A DNA stretch of 64,000 nucleotides from Piper betle (taxonomy: Eukaryota > Streptophyta > Magnoliopsida > Piperales > Piperaceae). The DNA is taken from assembly GCA_033002965.1 (NCBI GenBank), contig JAURVB010012715.1, positions 62,001 through 126,000 of the forward strand, written 5' to 3'. Made by a program: the position numbers and the translations under genes. Positions 11,328 to 23,880 of the stretch are shown here, piece after piece. Positions within the stretch are counted from its first letter, which is position 1. Every line of letters starts with the position of its first letter. The notes below the pieces were generated by a model that did not search any database, had not been told where the DNA came from, and saw only the letters and a list, made by a program, of their open reading frames with translations.

Positions 11328-14300
11328 ATGGCGATGGTGGCAATCAGACCCGTCTTCCTCCTGGCTCTCCTCCTCCTCGCCTCCCCTCTTGCTCTAGGTG
11401 GGCGGTGATACTTCCATAAAGTTTGATGCTTTCGGCGTTCTCATGTCGGATTGTGGTGTCGCGGGCGATTTTTTTGTGATCAGTAGTATTATTTCTGGGT
11501 TAAGTTTGAAGTTATTGTGGGATTGGTTGGTGTTAGTGGGTGGCTGGATTTGTTGGAATTTTTTTATTTTTTCTTTGTGCGGTGATCTGATGAATTGGTT
11601 GGTGCGCTGGGCAGGAAATTGGGCTCTTGTTTCGTAGAATTTGTTCAATTTGGATACAATGGAAAGGTCTGGGCATAGTTTTATGGCTCTTTTCATAAAT
11701 TTTGTTGCTTTGGTGATCTCAATTTGATTTGTTTACTAAAAGTGAGAGTTTGTGGTGTGTTATGTGTGCTTTTTTTTTAAAAAAAATTGAAGTTATTGGT
11801 ATGGTTTGGATAATCATTCTGGTTGGTGTTTTACATGGGCAGCTGGATTTGTAGGAAAGATTTATTTTTTGTGCAGTGATGCGATGAATTTGTTTGCTGG
11901 GCTGGAAATTGAGCATTTTGTTGGTGAATTTGTGCTATTTGATTACTAGATGGCTGTAAATGACGGTGTTTTGTCTTAGTTCATTGGTTCTTCTGTTCTG
12001 ATAATTTTGTTGTTTTAGTGATCTCATGTGGAATTGTTTGCTGGGAGTGGGAGTTTGTGATGTTCTGGGAGCGGATAATTTGAAGTTCTTAGAATGTTTT
12101 GAATGATTGGTTGGTTTTTTGTGGGCAGCTGTATTTTTTCTGGAAATGTTCGATGCAGTGGTCTGATCTATTGATGCAGTGGATAGGGAATTGAGGGCTT
12201 GTCTGGTTGAATTCGTTCAATCTGACTACGAATGTTTGTGAACGGGAATATTTTCTCATAATTATTTGTCTCTGTTCATATATTTAGATGCTTTGACGAT
12301 CTCATTTTGAGTTATTTGCTGGGAGTTAAAGCTTTTGGGGTTTTGTTTCTTGCTCTACTTTTTGTGTTCATTGAATGATTTAGATTGGTTGGCGTCTTAT
12401 GTGGGCAACTGGATATTCAGGTAGTGTTTGATTTTTGTGCAGTGGTTTCATCAAATTAGTCACTAGGCATGAGATTGAATGTGTATACAGTTGACATTCA
12501 ATCTGATAGATGTGCATCTTTATTTATGAATAATGGTGGTTGCTCTGAGTGCATAGAGTTTCTCGATATGGATGTACTTCCTGTTGTTAATCTTGATCGT
12601 CATTAAAACTTCATATTACATCCTGAGAATTGATTACTTGGATGATACCTGGTTGCTATCTTATTGTTGACCGTATCATCTGATATGGTAAAAGATGTTT
12701 TAATTGATAAATTATTGCATGATGGATGAGTATTTTTGAACATCTATGGCAACAGCTAAAACTTTGTCTTACAATGGAATATGGTCCAAGGTCTACTGGA
12801 TACCTGACTGAATATCTGCATTTACTTACTGATTAGTTGCAGATTGTTCATTGATAAACTTTTTCCTTACGCTGCCAATGGAACCTCCTCCCTAATTTTG
12901 CTCTTTGGAATGGAAACTGGATAAGCCAGAAATTGTTTTGATTGGATTTATAGGTTTGAAAACAAAATGGAGATCAACTTAACTATTATTCACTTATGAA
13001 AAGTTGACACTTTTATTCTTATCATTTTAGTCTATAACATCAGTTCTATGTCTACTTTATTGACATAATAAGTTTTTTTCCCAATATATCCTTTCGTACT
13101 GTTTTGCTGATCTGGCTTGCTTGTGTCTGTTCATTTCAGGTATCACGAGTATAGTTGATTTATTTTACTATTTATATTTGAAGTGTTTCATTCCTTATTT
13201 CAATTTCTAATGTACTTGTTTATAAAGAACAATTGATGTTGACTTTACATCTGATTGTTTTGGCAGTTGTGAGATGTGAATCAGAGGGAGATGTGGACAT
13301 ACCTGAAATTGTTGAGAATGCTGATCTTGGAATTGTGGGTGATGACATACAAGATTTTGGTGAAGCATATTTGTCTACAGCACCTGGAGTGGATACAGTT
13401 TGTCTTTTCCCTAAAAATCCTGGAAAATGTAAGATTTGGTATTACTCCCGTCATTTTTGATGTTTCCAATTTGTATTCTCCCTTTCCAGAAGAAATTCAT
13501 CAGAAGAAAGGTTCTAGCTTGGTAGTAAGATACTTTGAATTATGTGGGAGGGGAACATGCCAAAACACATATTTTTTGTTGTTGAGAGTCTAATTGGTAA
13601 TATACTAATGTAGCTCATGGTAAGGTGTTGAAGAATTTGCTGATGTCAACCTTGTTAAAATTTTAAATATATGAGGTCAACAATTTGGCCAACCAAATTA
13701 CCTAAACTTTTAGTAGCTTATACAGTTAATAAGTAAACATCTTTCTCATTTAACAGAATTGCTAATGACTGCAGTTGTTCCAGCTGGGGAGGAAGCTGAA
13801 TTGCTTGTTGGTATTACTAATGAAGGTATTTCCTGTATTTCTGTTATTACTAGATTTGTATACCATAATGCCATGATATAAATTTCTTAGATTAGGAAGA
13901 TGAGATGTGATCTATGTATCCAACATATTTAAAGTACATTTGCCTTGTTTTAATGATTTGTATTAAGTTGCTCCCGGATTGAAACTGAGGTTGACAATTG
14001 GGTTTGTTGTTTACATTTACAGGTGAATCAGCTTTGAATGTTCATGCTATACGTGCTAGCATTCATCTTCCTCTTCATCACGAATATTTTGTCCAGAACC
14101 TTACTGTGCAGGTAACTTTTCCCTCTGGTTGATTATATATTTCTCAATGTCAGAAGATTCAAAACTGCTCAAAAATCGCTTGAGTGACTTTTTTGAATCT
14201 GGATTTTATGTGAATCATGTTCTCTTTTCCTGCGTTAATTTTCCTTCTACGAAGGGCACATCAGTATTGCTTATATTGAATCAGTTAGTAGCTAAATGCC

Positions 14301-15571
14301 AAGCTCTTTTGTGAAATAATCTTTGTCAAATTGCTATTGCAGAACCTAAAAGACATCCAGTGGGATTGCATGTCTGGAATGTTAACTTTAATAATTGCAA
14401 TGACGTTCTTCTGATTTATTGAGTTAATTTGAGATGGACCTTTTTGAATTTTTGTTTTAGCCGTACTCACTTTTTACTACATATAAAATAGGACGGATTG
14501 TATCCTTGTCTGATATATGGATGGTATAGTGCCTTCCACCAGAAATGGTTAATGCTTTAGTCACACATTTTCATGTCACTTTATACTGCCTCCATTAACG
14601 ACCTTTTCAACCATCCTTTACCAAAGAATATTGCCTGGAAAACATCAATTTGTGCTATAATTGCATTCCGTAATTGTGGATTTTCTTACTTTTGACTTTT
14701 GACTGAATTTTGTCAGGAATTCTACAATGCTTCTGTGCCAATTTCTGCTCAAGCAACATTTCCCTATATGTTTTCTGTTAGCAAGTTTTTGCAGGTTGGA
14801 AAGTTGTATTATTTTCCAGGGTTGAGCTTTAATACACATTTTCTTCTATTTGCTTATGGAGTTCAATTTTACCCTTTATCTGATGATTTTGTCATGGCAG
14901 CCTGGGTCATTTGATCTCGTAGGGACCATTTTTTATGAGATTGACGAGCGCCCTTATCAGACTGTATTTTATAATGGTACAATTGAAGTTATTGAGACAG
15001 GTGGCTTTCTAAGCGTGGAATCAGTATTCTTAGCAACGCTTGGCCTTGCCCTTCTTGGTCTCCTTGGTGTGTGGATATATGGTCGATTTCAGCAACTTAC
15101 CAAGGTGAGTTTACAAACCATTAGAGGCTATCATTCCACTTCTTTCTTACATTGTCGAATGATGAGTTACACTTTACATGATCTAGATTACTGTTCTCTT
15201 AAATTCACAATTTCTCCTTTTAGGTCCAATTTTGTGTAAATGTTTCCTGCCTTCTTAAAGTATATGTGTCTTTCCCAATTAAACCTTGCTGTTGTTCTAT
15301 AATTCATAGACAAAAAAGGCACCAAAGGTGGAAGTTGGAACTGGGACTACGGATGCCTCAATAGATGAATGGCTGCAGGCAAGTAACACTATCTTTAGGG
15401 TGGTGGAGAATTCCTCCCTTGTGTCTATGAATTATAGAACTCGGAAACTTCCTGATTTTATACAGTAAATATTGGAAAAGTACCTTTGTTCATTTTCTAT
15501 CCCAATTTGACTTCTTTGGTCAGGGAACTGCATATACTCGGACACAATCTAAGTCAAAGAAGAACAAATAG
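11328..15571 (+). CDS. Translocon-associated protein subunit alpha (TRAP-alpha / SSR-alpha)
   Basis: Eight coding exons: 11328-11397, 13267-13428, 13775-13825, 14023-14111, 14717-14794, 14901-15104, 15310-15378 and 15524-15571, giving 256 aa. Residues 1-24 form a signal peptide (MAMVAIRPVFLLALLLLASP). An acidic luminal segment follows, then the TRAP-alpha fold with FVPAGEEAELLVGI and PGSFDLVGTIFYEI. Sequons stand at N120, N128 and N175. One membrane helix lies at about 192-211, followed by a basic cytosolic tail (SKSKKNK) after DASIDEWLQ. It acts in the ER membrane beside Sec61, aiding translocation. Exon 3 must start at 13775: an upstream AG at 13756 gives a stop codon. The last intron has a consensus GC donor (CAG/GCAAGT). 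Its order and length match the Arabidopsis protein (258 aa). Confidence 0.93.
11530..12460 (+). repeat. About 285-bp degenerate tandem array in TRAP-alpha intron 1
   Basis: Three landmark motifs recur in the same order. GGGCAGCTGGATTTGT-like segments lie at about 11532, 11831, 12121 and 12397. GATCTGATGAATTGGTTGG-like segments lie at about 11580, 11875, 12158 and 12440. TTTGGTGATCTCA-like segments lie at about 11711, 12014 and 12292. Spacings are 276-303 bp, so at least four diverged copies of a unit of roughly 285 bp make up the first intron. Confidence 0.75.
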
Positions 15572-16171
15572 GCCTTCCCATGGACTTGCAACATTGGCCA
15601 ACGGATGGCTGCAAGTTCATTATTGTCGCATCTGCTTGATTTTTCAAGCCGGAGCAATTAACTTAAAATCAGAATTTGTAGAAGCAGCATTTAAATTTAT
15701 TATACCTGTTGGAAAAGACTAACAGTGAGAAAAGGACCACAATTTTGTTGGGGAGGTTAGTATCACCTTTGGTTTCTAAGGTAGACTCTATACATTCTTT
15801 TTGCTTTGCAATATTGCCCGACTCTGTACTATTAGTTAAAACACTTGTGCAAGGAGGACGATTTTTCTTCCGATGTAATTTCATAACAAATTAAATTATT
15901 TTAGCATCTGTGATTTCTTTCGCCCAAACTTAATCAGGTCTCTGGCAATAGAAAATAGTGGTTAGATTTAAGGGATGATAAGTGGAAAAAAAATTTGCCT
16001 GCATATACTTGGAATGATGGAAGGTCGTTTGGGTAAAGTACCTCTTTGCCCAGAGTAATGCTTAGGTGGTGCTGTGTTTATCAGTGAGTTGTTGGACATA
16101 AGCAAGGATGTTATGTAGGTGCTAGTGACTAAGCATAATTGTTGACAAATCACTAAGTTACAAAGTTGTAC
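15572..16171 (+). other. TRAP-alpha 3' UTR and flank
   Basis: AT-rich sequence with no coding signal beyond short chance frames. The first 300 bases are probably 3' UTR. Nothing else was recognised. Confidence 0.5.
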
Positions 16172-16680
16172 AAAAGCTATTAGGGATGTAAATAAGTCAA
16201 ACATGTTTGCAAATATTTTATGTTTGGCTTGAACTCGTGCTTGTTAATTTTGTATTCGAAAAAATATTCGGCTCGAAATGGATAATTCGTTAAACAATAA
16301 ACAGGGCTTAAGCTAAGGAGTGTTTGACTCGAAACTTGAGTTCGATATGTTTAAACTCAAAAAATATTTAGTTTGACTCGGCTTATCAATATTATCAAGG
16401 TTATATTAAACTTATAAAGTGTTTGAAATTTTTTTTAATTCTATATTAGTTGAGCACGAGCCAAATATAAATATTTGTTTAGTTTGAACTCGGTTCAAAA
16501 ACATAGCGAGCCAAACATAAGTTAATCCCAAATTTATGAATTTTGGATGAGTTTGATTCGACGCATAATATATCAAAGTTTGTCTAAGTATTTAAATAAT
16601 TTTAAATATATTTGTCAAAAATCACGTTAAATTTAAAAATATCTTTATTCAGCTCCACTCGTTTACGCACCTAAAAGCTA
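16172..16680. mobile_element. hAT-type MITE M1 (493 bp)
   Basis: AAAAGCTA at 16172-16179 is repeated at 16673-16680. The element begins TTAGGGATGTAAATAAG and ends CTCGTTTACGCACCT, an imperfect inverted repeat of the common plant type. The interior is AT-rich with TTCGGCTCGA words and no coding capacity. A second copy of the same length lies at 37948-38440. Confidence 0.85.
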
Positions 16681-16866
16681 CAAATATAGTGGTTTTTCTT
16701 ATAAAAAATCTCAGTCTTTATGACATGTCAAGAATCCAAATCATGCAATGACGCATATATTAAATAACAAGTAGATATATAAAATTATTGGCGAGGCTGT
16801 AGTAGTTCAGGTATCTAGAAGTGTTTGGGCAGGAGCGTGTGTATTCTAAATAATAAAAAAAATGAT

Positions 16867-16898
<32 letters not shown>

Positions 16899-18217
16899 AG
16901 TTCTAATAAACTCTAAAATTTAATATTAAATAGGCTTAGTGACTTTGTAACTGGCTAATTAATCACTCGACAGCCCAATCTCCAGATATTGACCTTTTTA
17001 TCCCTTGGACTTTCATAGACATACATACATATAGTCATTTACACATTATTTCGTCATAATAATAATATTAAAATAAAAAAATAATAATCTGTTTAAAGGT
17101 GTAGAATTACTATTGGCTGTAAGATCCAACAAGTAGATATGAAACTACTCACTTATTGATGAAATAATAATAATGTCATAGGTGATTTACCGAAGCTAAT
17201 AGAGCCTTACAACAATATTAGCTGGAAGGTCTCCTGCATACTAATCAATCCCCTTATATTAAAAATATTTTGTATAGTTATTGTATTTTAACTTTTTTAC
17301 ATTGTGGTTGATTTTGGCTCCACGATTGCTACATGAGTCATTAATATTTACTTAATTTAATAATTTTATTATTAAAAAATTTAACTATAATTGTTTCTAA
17401 ATTAAGAATTCTAAAAAAAGTAAATTTTGCCCATATAATAATGATTATATCAATGGAATTAAAGTTTGTCACTTATTAATAATACATGCTTAATTTAAGA
17501 TTTTTATTTATTTATTTAAAGTATAATTTTATCCAAACTAAAATTTTGAAAAAATTAACAATTATATTTAATCATAAATTTTTACTTATTAATACCTATT
17601 CAATTAAGATTTATATAATTATTGTATTCTTATTAATTTTAAAACATAAATAATAATAATTTTAAAATTAATTTTGTATATTATAAATATACACTATTAA
17701 TTAGTTCAAATGTACCCATCCATGCACGGGTTTTGTTCTTAATGAATATTAATTATAATGCCTTAAATATTCTTAATTTTTATTCAAACTAGCCAAGATG
17801 TGTCATGGACGACCTATATCGAATAAATTTTAATTTTATACATAAAATTTATTTAAATAATTAAATAAATAATAATAATTTAACATCATAAATATAAATT
17901 ATGATTGACTTTAAAAATATATTATATTTGAATGAAAAGATGAATTATAATTATTTAATTTTTTATTATATTATTTTTAAAATAATTATACCGACTCTTA
18001 TTACTAAAAAGTCAAAAATTAAGATTAATCAGGTTTAAACACATGACCATCTATCGTGAAAGATAATTTTATGGTGAAATATATTATTATTATTTAAAAA
18101 TTGAACTTACCAAAATTTTAAAAATTAAAAAATTAAAATTAGTAAAATTCAAACTCGTGACTTTTTCGTGGAGGCATTTTTATTATATATTTTGATTGTT
18201 TGTCTTTTAATTTGAGA

Positions 18218-18220
<3 letters not shown>
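16681..18220. other. AT-rich intergenic region
   Basis: No gene or complete element was recognised. It contains a (TA)n tract at about 16866-16894 and many homopolymer A/T runs, and it forms the left flank of the pararetrovirus insertion. Confidence 0.6.

Positions 18221-18258
<38 letters not shown>
18221..18258. repeat. (TA)n microsatellite at the pararetrovirus junction
   Basis: An uninterrupted AT dinucleotide run of about 38 bp directly precedes the first viral-like reading frame. Endogenous pararetroviruses, notably florendoviruses, are known to sit in TA-rich dinucleotide tracts, so this probably marks the integration junction. Confidence 0.85.
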
Positions 18259-18260
<2 letters not shown>

Positions 18261-18278
18261 ACACGGTGAAAGGGAAAG

Positions 18279-19799
18279 ATGCCCGGTAGTAGTTCTCAAA
18301 TACCTAGACACTTCCCTTCATTTTACAGAAATTACCCGAGATTCCCAAGTGAGAATACTTATTCTGAAAAAACCTCTTATAAAAATCTAAGTCCTTATAT
18401 CTCAAAGAATCATCCTTTATATTTTTGTTATGTTAAATACCCTCCTGATATTTTGGAACAATTAGATCATAATGAGACTGCTTTGAAATATTTTCCATTA
18501 TACTCTCATTTACGAGTAGTCTCTGAAAAAATTAGATTTTTCTATGAATTAGTATTATAGGATATACTTTTTTGCCAGATTACTCATAGATATCCTAGAA
18601 CTGATTCTATTTTAACATATCTAGATTCTTATGAAACAAAAATTGCTTATAGTAAACTGATCATACACAAAGTAGTTCATATGGAAGAGTATGGACATCC
18701 AAACACTCTTAAAAGATTCAGAAATGTAAAACCTTCTCCGGGTTTATTTTCTAATGAATATAACGATTGGGACTATGTTGATGCATTTGATAAAGTTCTT
18801 TTATACAGAAACCCTTAGCGTTAGCACTCTTAGTTTATTCAAATTGATTTACCCAAACCATGTAAAGTTCCAGTATGGTTTCACCAATGGATGTCTGATT
18901 ATGGTCGAGAAATTAAGTATCTCCCTAGATATTATAAGATGCAATATGAAAAATTTTCTCAGTTGGTCCATAAGCCCTACAAGAATCCTTTCTTTTACTT
19001 TGTCAGATATTACAGAATTCCTTGGATTCTATCTTGGGCTTATTGTTTTCAAACTATTGAAGACAAGGGAATTTTGGTATCCTCACTGGCTCACAAAGTC
19101 TATATAAGATGGTGGGATAAATTTAATCATTCAATTGCTTTACCCAAACAAGTTGAATTGTTTCCACAAGAGCCAGTTCCTCCCTTCCCTGGGTCATCTA
19201 CTTGAGTGCCTCCACCAGCATTACCCCCTTACATTTATGCTTGGGTTTTGCAAGTACAGATGGATCATCTTGATCTTCCATATAATGAAGCTATAAGATT
19301 AGCTTATCTGCTAAATTCTTATGAAATGACACTAAAGATGAGGGCACTCCCTGAACCTGTTCCCGTATCATCTGATGTTATTGCTGAGATGGTGACAAAA
19401 TTAAATGAAGATCCAATTCCATTGCAAGACGCATAGTCACTATGGAGTACTAAAGACTTACAATATACTCTCTGTGGCAACATTGGTCATACTGTCATAG
19501 TTTGTACTGAGTTAATTTTTTCGGATGAGGGTCCTAAGTATTTTTGTTGTGGCCAATTTGGTCATATTGCTATGAGGTGTCTACTCATTGATATGTCTCC
19601 TTCTCCACAAAAATCTCCTGTTAAGATGGCTAATTCTCAGCAATCTTCTTCTAAAACTATATATCTGGAGTCTTCTTTTTCACTTAAGAAATCTAAAAAA
19701 TTTCCCGGTGAATCATCTGGTCCCACAGTTGGTCCAGGTCCCACAGGTCCCACTTGGTCTATGTCAGTTGGGCCCTCTAAGGTGGAGCCCACTCTGTAA
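18279..19799 (+). pseudogene. Pararetrovirus ORF with two degenerate zinc-knuckle-like motifs
   Basis: One reading frame can be followed from ATG 18279 to TAA 19797, broken by TAG at 18558, 18816, 18822, 18831 and 19434 and TGA near 19203. Near the C-terminus are two CCHC-like motifs, one with CGNIGH and one with CCGQFGH. In both, a Tyr stands where the first zinc-binding Cys would be expected. A Ser/Pro/Gly-rich tail follows. I infer a virion-associated or Gag-like protein of the virus. The frame cannot be translated through. Confidence 0.65.
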
Positions 19800-20395
19800 C
19801 CGGTTACCTGGGTATCCGATTACTGTTTGCTTTTGATTGTTATAAATTCAGACCTCTGCTCTTGAGTTGAGGGGGTCGGAGTTGGAGTTAAAGTTTCTTT
19901 TCTTTTCTGGTTTTCATCCGCTTGCATCTAAAGGTCGTCTGGTCTTGTAAGTTTGCTTTTCAGTCTTTTAGTTAATGTTTTCCTTCTGTGTTTTGAAACC
20001 CGATCTTATTTCTTCTAAATCATTTCTTTAAGTCTGTTTAAAAAGGTCTGTTGGTTTTAAAATCCTTACGTCTTTTCACTTTATATTTCTCAATCTCTTC
20101 TTTCTAATTTCGAGTAAGTGATATATCACCTTTATCCTCATCTTTACTTTTCTAAAAGAAATTTTTTATCACCGTCAATCTTTTCCATGCGTCTCCCTTG
20201 AGTTTTCTTGTAAGTCCGATTTCTGTCGGTGTCTGTTTTATTTCTGTGTCAGTTTCTTGCTGTGTCAGTTGTTATCTGTAATTACATCTCACTTGTTTGA
20301 TAATAGATTTATAAATTAAAATTTTTTTTCTTGTTTGAAGCTTGATCTGAATAGTAAGTGTTTGTACGAAGTTTTGTAACTTGTATGTATATAGT
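19800..20395 (+). other. Pararetrovirus intergenic region, left part
   Basis: T/C-rich non-coding sequence between the zinc-knuckle frame and the solo LTR insertion. With 23234-23720 it would form the viral intergenic region ahead of the primer-binding site, where promoter and leader of such viruses lie. No promoter motif is clear enough to call. Confidence 0.4.
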
Positions 20396-23233
20396 CCATA
20401 TCTAACACCCCGTTTCGGCTCACCCGTGAACTGACCCGGAAATGTCACCGGCGACCGAACCGTTCGCTAATCTACTGGGTTCGGTTAAGCCGTCCAGGAT
20501 CTGCTCTCGGCGTTTTAAGATGGAGATGCAAATATTAAATGCATGAATGAGAACGATTGGGTTCTAACGCGGTCCTACATGCATACTAAGATGTACAAGC
20601 AAAAACAAGACAAAATAATAAATGAGAAACCAAAAGAAAATATATAATATTTTATGAAAATACGATAACGCATAATAATCTACCATGACATTAAATCATT
20701 ATCTCATTCGTTTTTACCCGAGCCGAGTTTGAACTCCAAGGCTCCCTACTCATTCATATTTATCAGTTCGTTTCATAACAAGCAATACATTCACGCGAAC
20801 ACATCAAAATTATCATTTACATAACAATAACACACCATCATTATACATATGTTACACGCGGCAGGTACATGTGTGCGCGGTTCCGTGCTGCTCCTCCGCA
20901 GTCCCGACAGCTTTCATCGCTCGCATTCCTCACCTACATATATATAGAAAAACCGTCAGTAACGAGTGTTACCGGCCCGGAAAATAACTAATATCAATCT
21001 GGCACAGGAGAGCAAACTCTCCTGTTGAAAGAAAACCATATACTTCCTCAAGAACTCTCATCAGGGCACATACGGGAGCCGTCGCCCTCGGGTCGACAGC
21101 GTCCCCCTATCTTTCACATTCTCATGCCTCGGCCATTTCTCTATTACTTCTTGCGTCAAATCTCATTCCTTTCCGCCCTCTGCACCTTCCATATTACTCC
21201 TGGCCTTGAGCACGAAGGCCGAGTACTCTCAGGCAGTCGCCTTCAGTACCCTTTAAAACCACAAGTCTAGACATGCGCTGCAATGCAGTACCCGTGAACC
21301 TCCACACTTCTCCGGGTTTGAGGAACTCAAAGGTGGAGTTGTCAGGATCCCTCGGGAATGAAACGGCCCGCACACCATTCCAGAGCCCACTGTCGACACA
21401 CACATGCCCGCTCGCGTAGCACGGTAGTCGGATTTCCCTCATTCAGTCTCTCACAAAAACAAGAAAACTATACATATATAGAGGTCTGGGTTGGGATTTA
21501 TACAATAGGCCCGAAGGCAACGTGAGCTGGATCTTACGTTCGAAAACAAACTCGAGGGATCTCATCCTCGAGGGTTATTAATCCAGAAAATCGTTGGCTA
21601 AATGGCCCGAGTTAAGTGGGATTCGATAAAACGCCATTTAACTCGTCCTGCACATAATAAATCAAATACACAAGAGAGTAGCGTAAATCAGAGAACGAGT
21701 CCTAAACGGACCTGGTAGAAACTCCAAACGGGTCCACGCGCCTAGGCGGCGAGCTCCTACACCGTACCTACACAATCAAGCTAAAAACTAACGCCCGCAT
21801 GATGAATCACACATCCTATAGCATCACACACAATCAACACAATCACGCATCAATCAACACACATCAACCTATATCAATTCTAGTAAGTCTACTTAGGTTA
21901 GTTTGCATTAATCATGATCATTACCTAGTTACCCTAATCGGTTTCTTAACCTCCAATTTTAACACCACTTAATCAACAATTTCATATTTTATCCTTAATC
22001 AAATCTACATTTATATATATTATTATAACACACAATTCACCAATCCTAGCATGTAATTCTAATAATCAATACTTTAAAAAAATTAAATTAAAATAAATTA
22101 TATCTCGCGTCGTCGAAAATTGGCGACGGCTAGGGTTCCCGTTTCGTGGCTCGAAACTCGAATTCGGCGCCTAGCGGCGTCCGAAGTCCGATCAGATTGG
22201 ACCGGGTGCGTTCGGCAGATGATCCGGCGAATTTCCCACGAATCCAATTTTCCGGCGGTTTCGGCGGTTTTCCGGCGAGTGTCGGCGGTTTTCCGGCGGA
22301 TTCCGACGGTTTTTCGGCGATGATTCGGGACAGGGCAATCAGGGGGTCTATCGGCACCAGCTCGACGAGCTCGGTCTGATGGTGGTGTCAAACAGGGTAA
22401 CCGAGGCGGCGATGGCCGTTGACGGCGGCGTCGAAAATGGGCGGCGGCGGCGGCGTGCTCCGATCGGGGCTCCGGCCGGCCTCAACGGCGCTTGGGATGG
22501 TGGGGGAAATAACGGCGACGGCGAGGGGGTGGTCGTCGGGGTCACAGCGGCGAGCGGTGAATCGGGCTCGGAATGGCGACGGCCGAGGCGGCTTTGTGGC
22601 ATCGCGGCGGCGCGGCGGCATGCGATCGGTGGTCGGGGTCGGTTGTGGCGGCACGGCGACTGGACGGCGGGGCTGGGTGGCGTTGCTCTGCGGCAGTGCG
22701 GCGTCGGCAGCGACGAGCACGAGGGGCGGCGAGGGTTTGGGTGAAGAAGGGTCGGGAGGGAGAAAAATACCCTCAATGGCAGTTTCGTAATTAAGTATTG
22801 ACTCGATTCCTACTCGAGTCAAAATAATAACTAGTTCGTAATAAATTCTAAAAAAATCTAGAAAAATATGGAAAAATTCCATAAAATAAAACAAACACAA
22901 CAACATCCAAATGGCATGCTCTATAATTAATAACCCACCCAAATATAATCCAACGCGTCCTAACGCGTTATTCGGCCTAAAACTATTTCTTCGATCAAAC
23001 ATATAAAAAGAAAAAAATACTGCATACTTTTATATATTCTGATAACTCATTTCTCACCATCTTCTCGACGTTATCATCATATATTCAGGTACACCTGACT
23101 CTCATCGCTCATAACTCACGGCTGGCCTCGGCTCAGCACGCGGTTCATGAAACTGACTCGACTCGAACCAACGGTCGAATCGACTGGTTCGGTAACGTAA
23201 AACCCTGACTCGAGTCACGGGTTTTACACCATA
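20396..23233 (-). mobile_element. Solo LTR E (2,828 bp) inside the pararetrovirus
   Basis: CCATA at 20396-20400 is repeated at 23229-23233. On the minus strand the LTR starts TGTAAAACCCGTGACTCGAG at 23228 and ends with GGGGTGTTAGA at 20401, where TGTTACA is expected (one change). It has no gag or pol, primer-binding site or second LTR, so it is a solo LTR from unequal recombination. It is very close to LTR F (43608-46457) along its length, including the conserved TATAAATCCC block (about 21500) and GC-rich middle. Long frames on both strands of the GC-rich part are compositional. Confidence 0.9.
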
Positions 23234-23720
23234 TACTAATACGTATAAGTATTTGAGTTTGTAATTACATATATACATGTATTGGTATGCTTGTATGTAT
23301 GTATGTATGTATTTTGTAAATTATATTTTGAGTGAGTATTTGTACTGAGAAATACTGTGTGAGATTTCACCAAGAGTGAAAGTAAGATTGTAAATTTTGC
23401 CAGAAGTAATAAAAGATTGTTACAAAGTATGTTCTTATAAACCAGTTCATTTGAACCTATATGTTCTAAATTGATATACAAACGTTTTCAATAAAAAACA
23501 AGGTTTTTAATATTCTCCCGAAAGGGTATATTCTTCCGAAAGGGATATAAACTCCTTTGAAAAAAGGATATATGTTTTAATCATTTAATTATTGCTATTA
23601 CCCTGTTAATTATTGTTTATTAATGTTTATTTTGTTACTTTGTGTTTAAATAAGTTGTTTAATTAAATAGTTCTGTTATTTTATTAACTTTTGAAAGTCG
23701 TTTGAGATCCTTCGCCTTAG

Positions 23721-23736
23721 TGGTATTAGAGCCATT
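23721..23736 (+). other. tRNA-Met-type primer-binding site of the pararetrovirus
   Basis: TGGTATTAGAGCCATT matches the complement of the initiator tRNA-Met 3' end used by Caulimoviridae, with one C-to-T change at position 7. It lies 145 bp ahead of the movement-protein-like ORF, the expected place for the start of minus-strand DNA synthesis. Confidence 0.8.
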
Positions 23737-23880
23737 CTAGAAACCTAGAGACATGACTGAAGACTAGGTGATGCAGTCCCTCCTTGTAAGTCCACGCAAG
23801 GCCGAGGTAGGCAAAGTGGCAGTTTGGAAGTGGTTTCTGCTAGGAAATTCTAGTTTGATGTGTAGAATCTAGAAAGAAAG

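Noticed and set aside
13741..13774. Upstream acceptor (13756) for TRAP-alpha exon 3
   Set aside because: It would create TAA at the splice junction. The acceptor at 13774 restores the family sequence.
22388..23002. 204-codon minus-strand frame in LTR E
   Set aside because: Same LTR region as in F. The peptide has a hydrophobic start and a Pro/Ala/Arg-rich tail from low-complexity DNA, with no domain.
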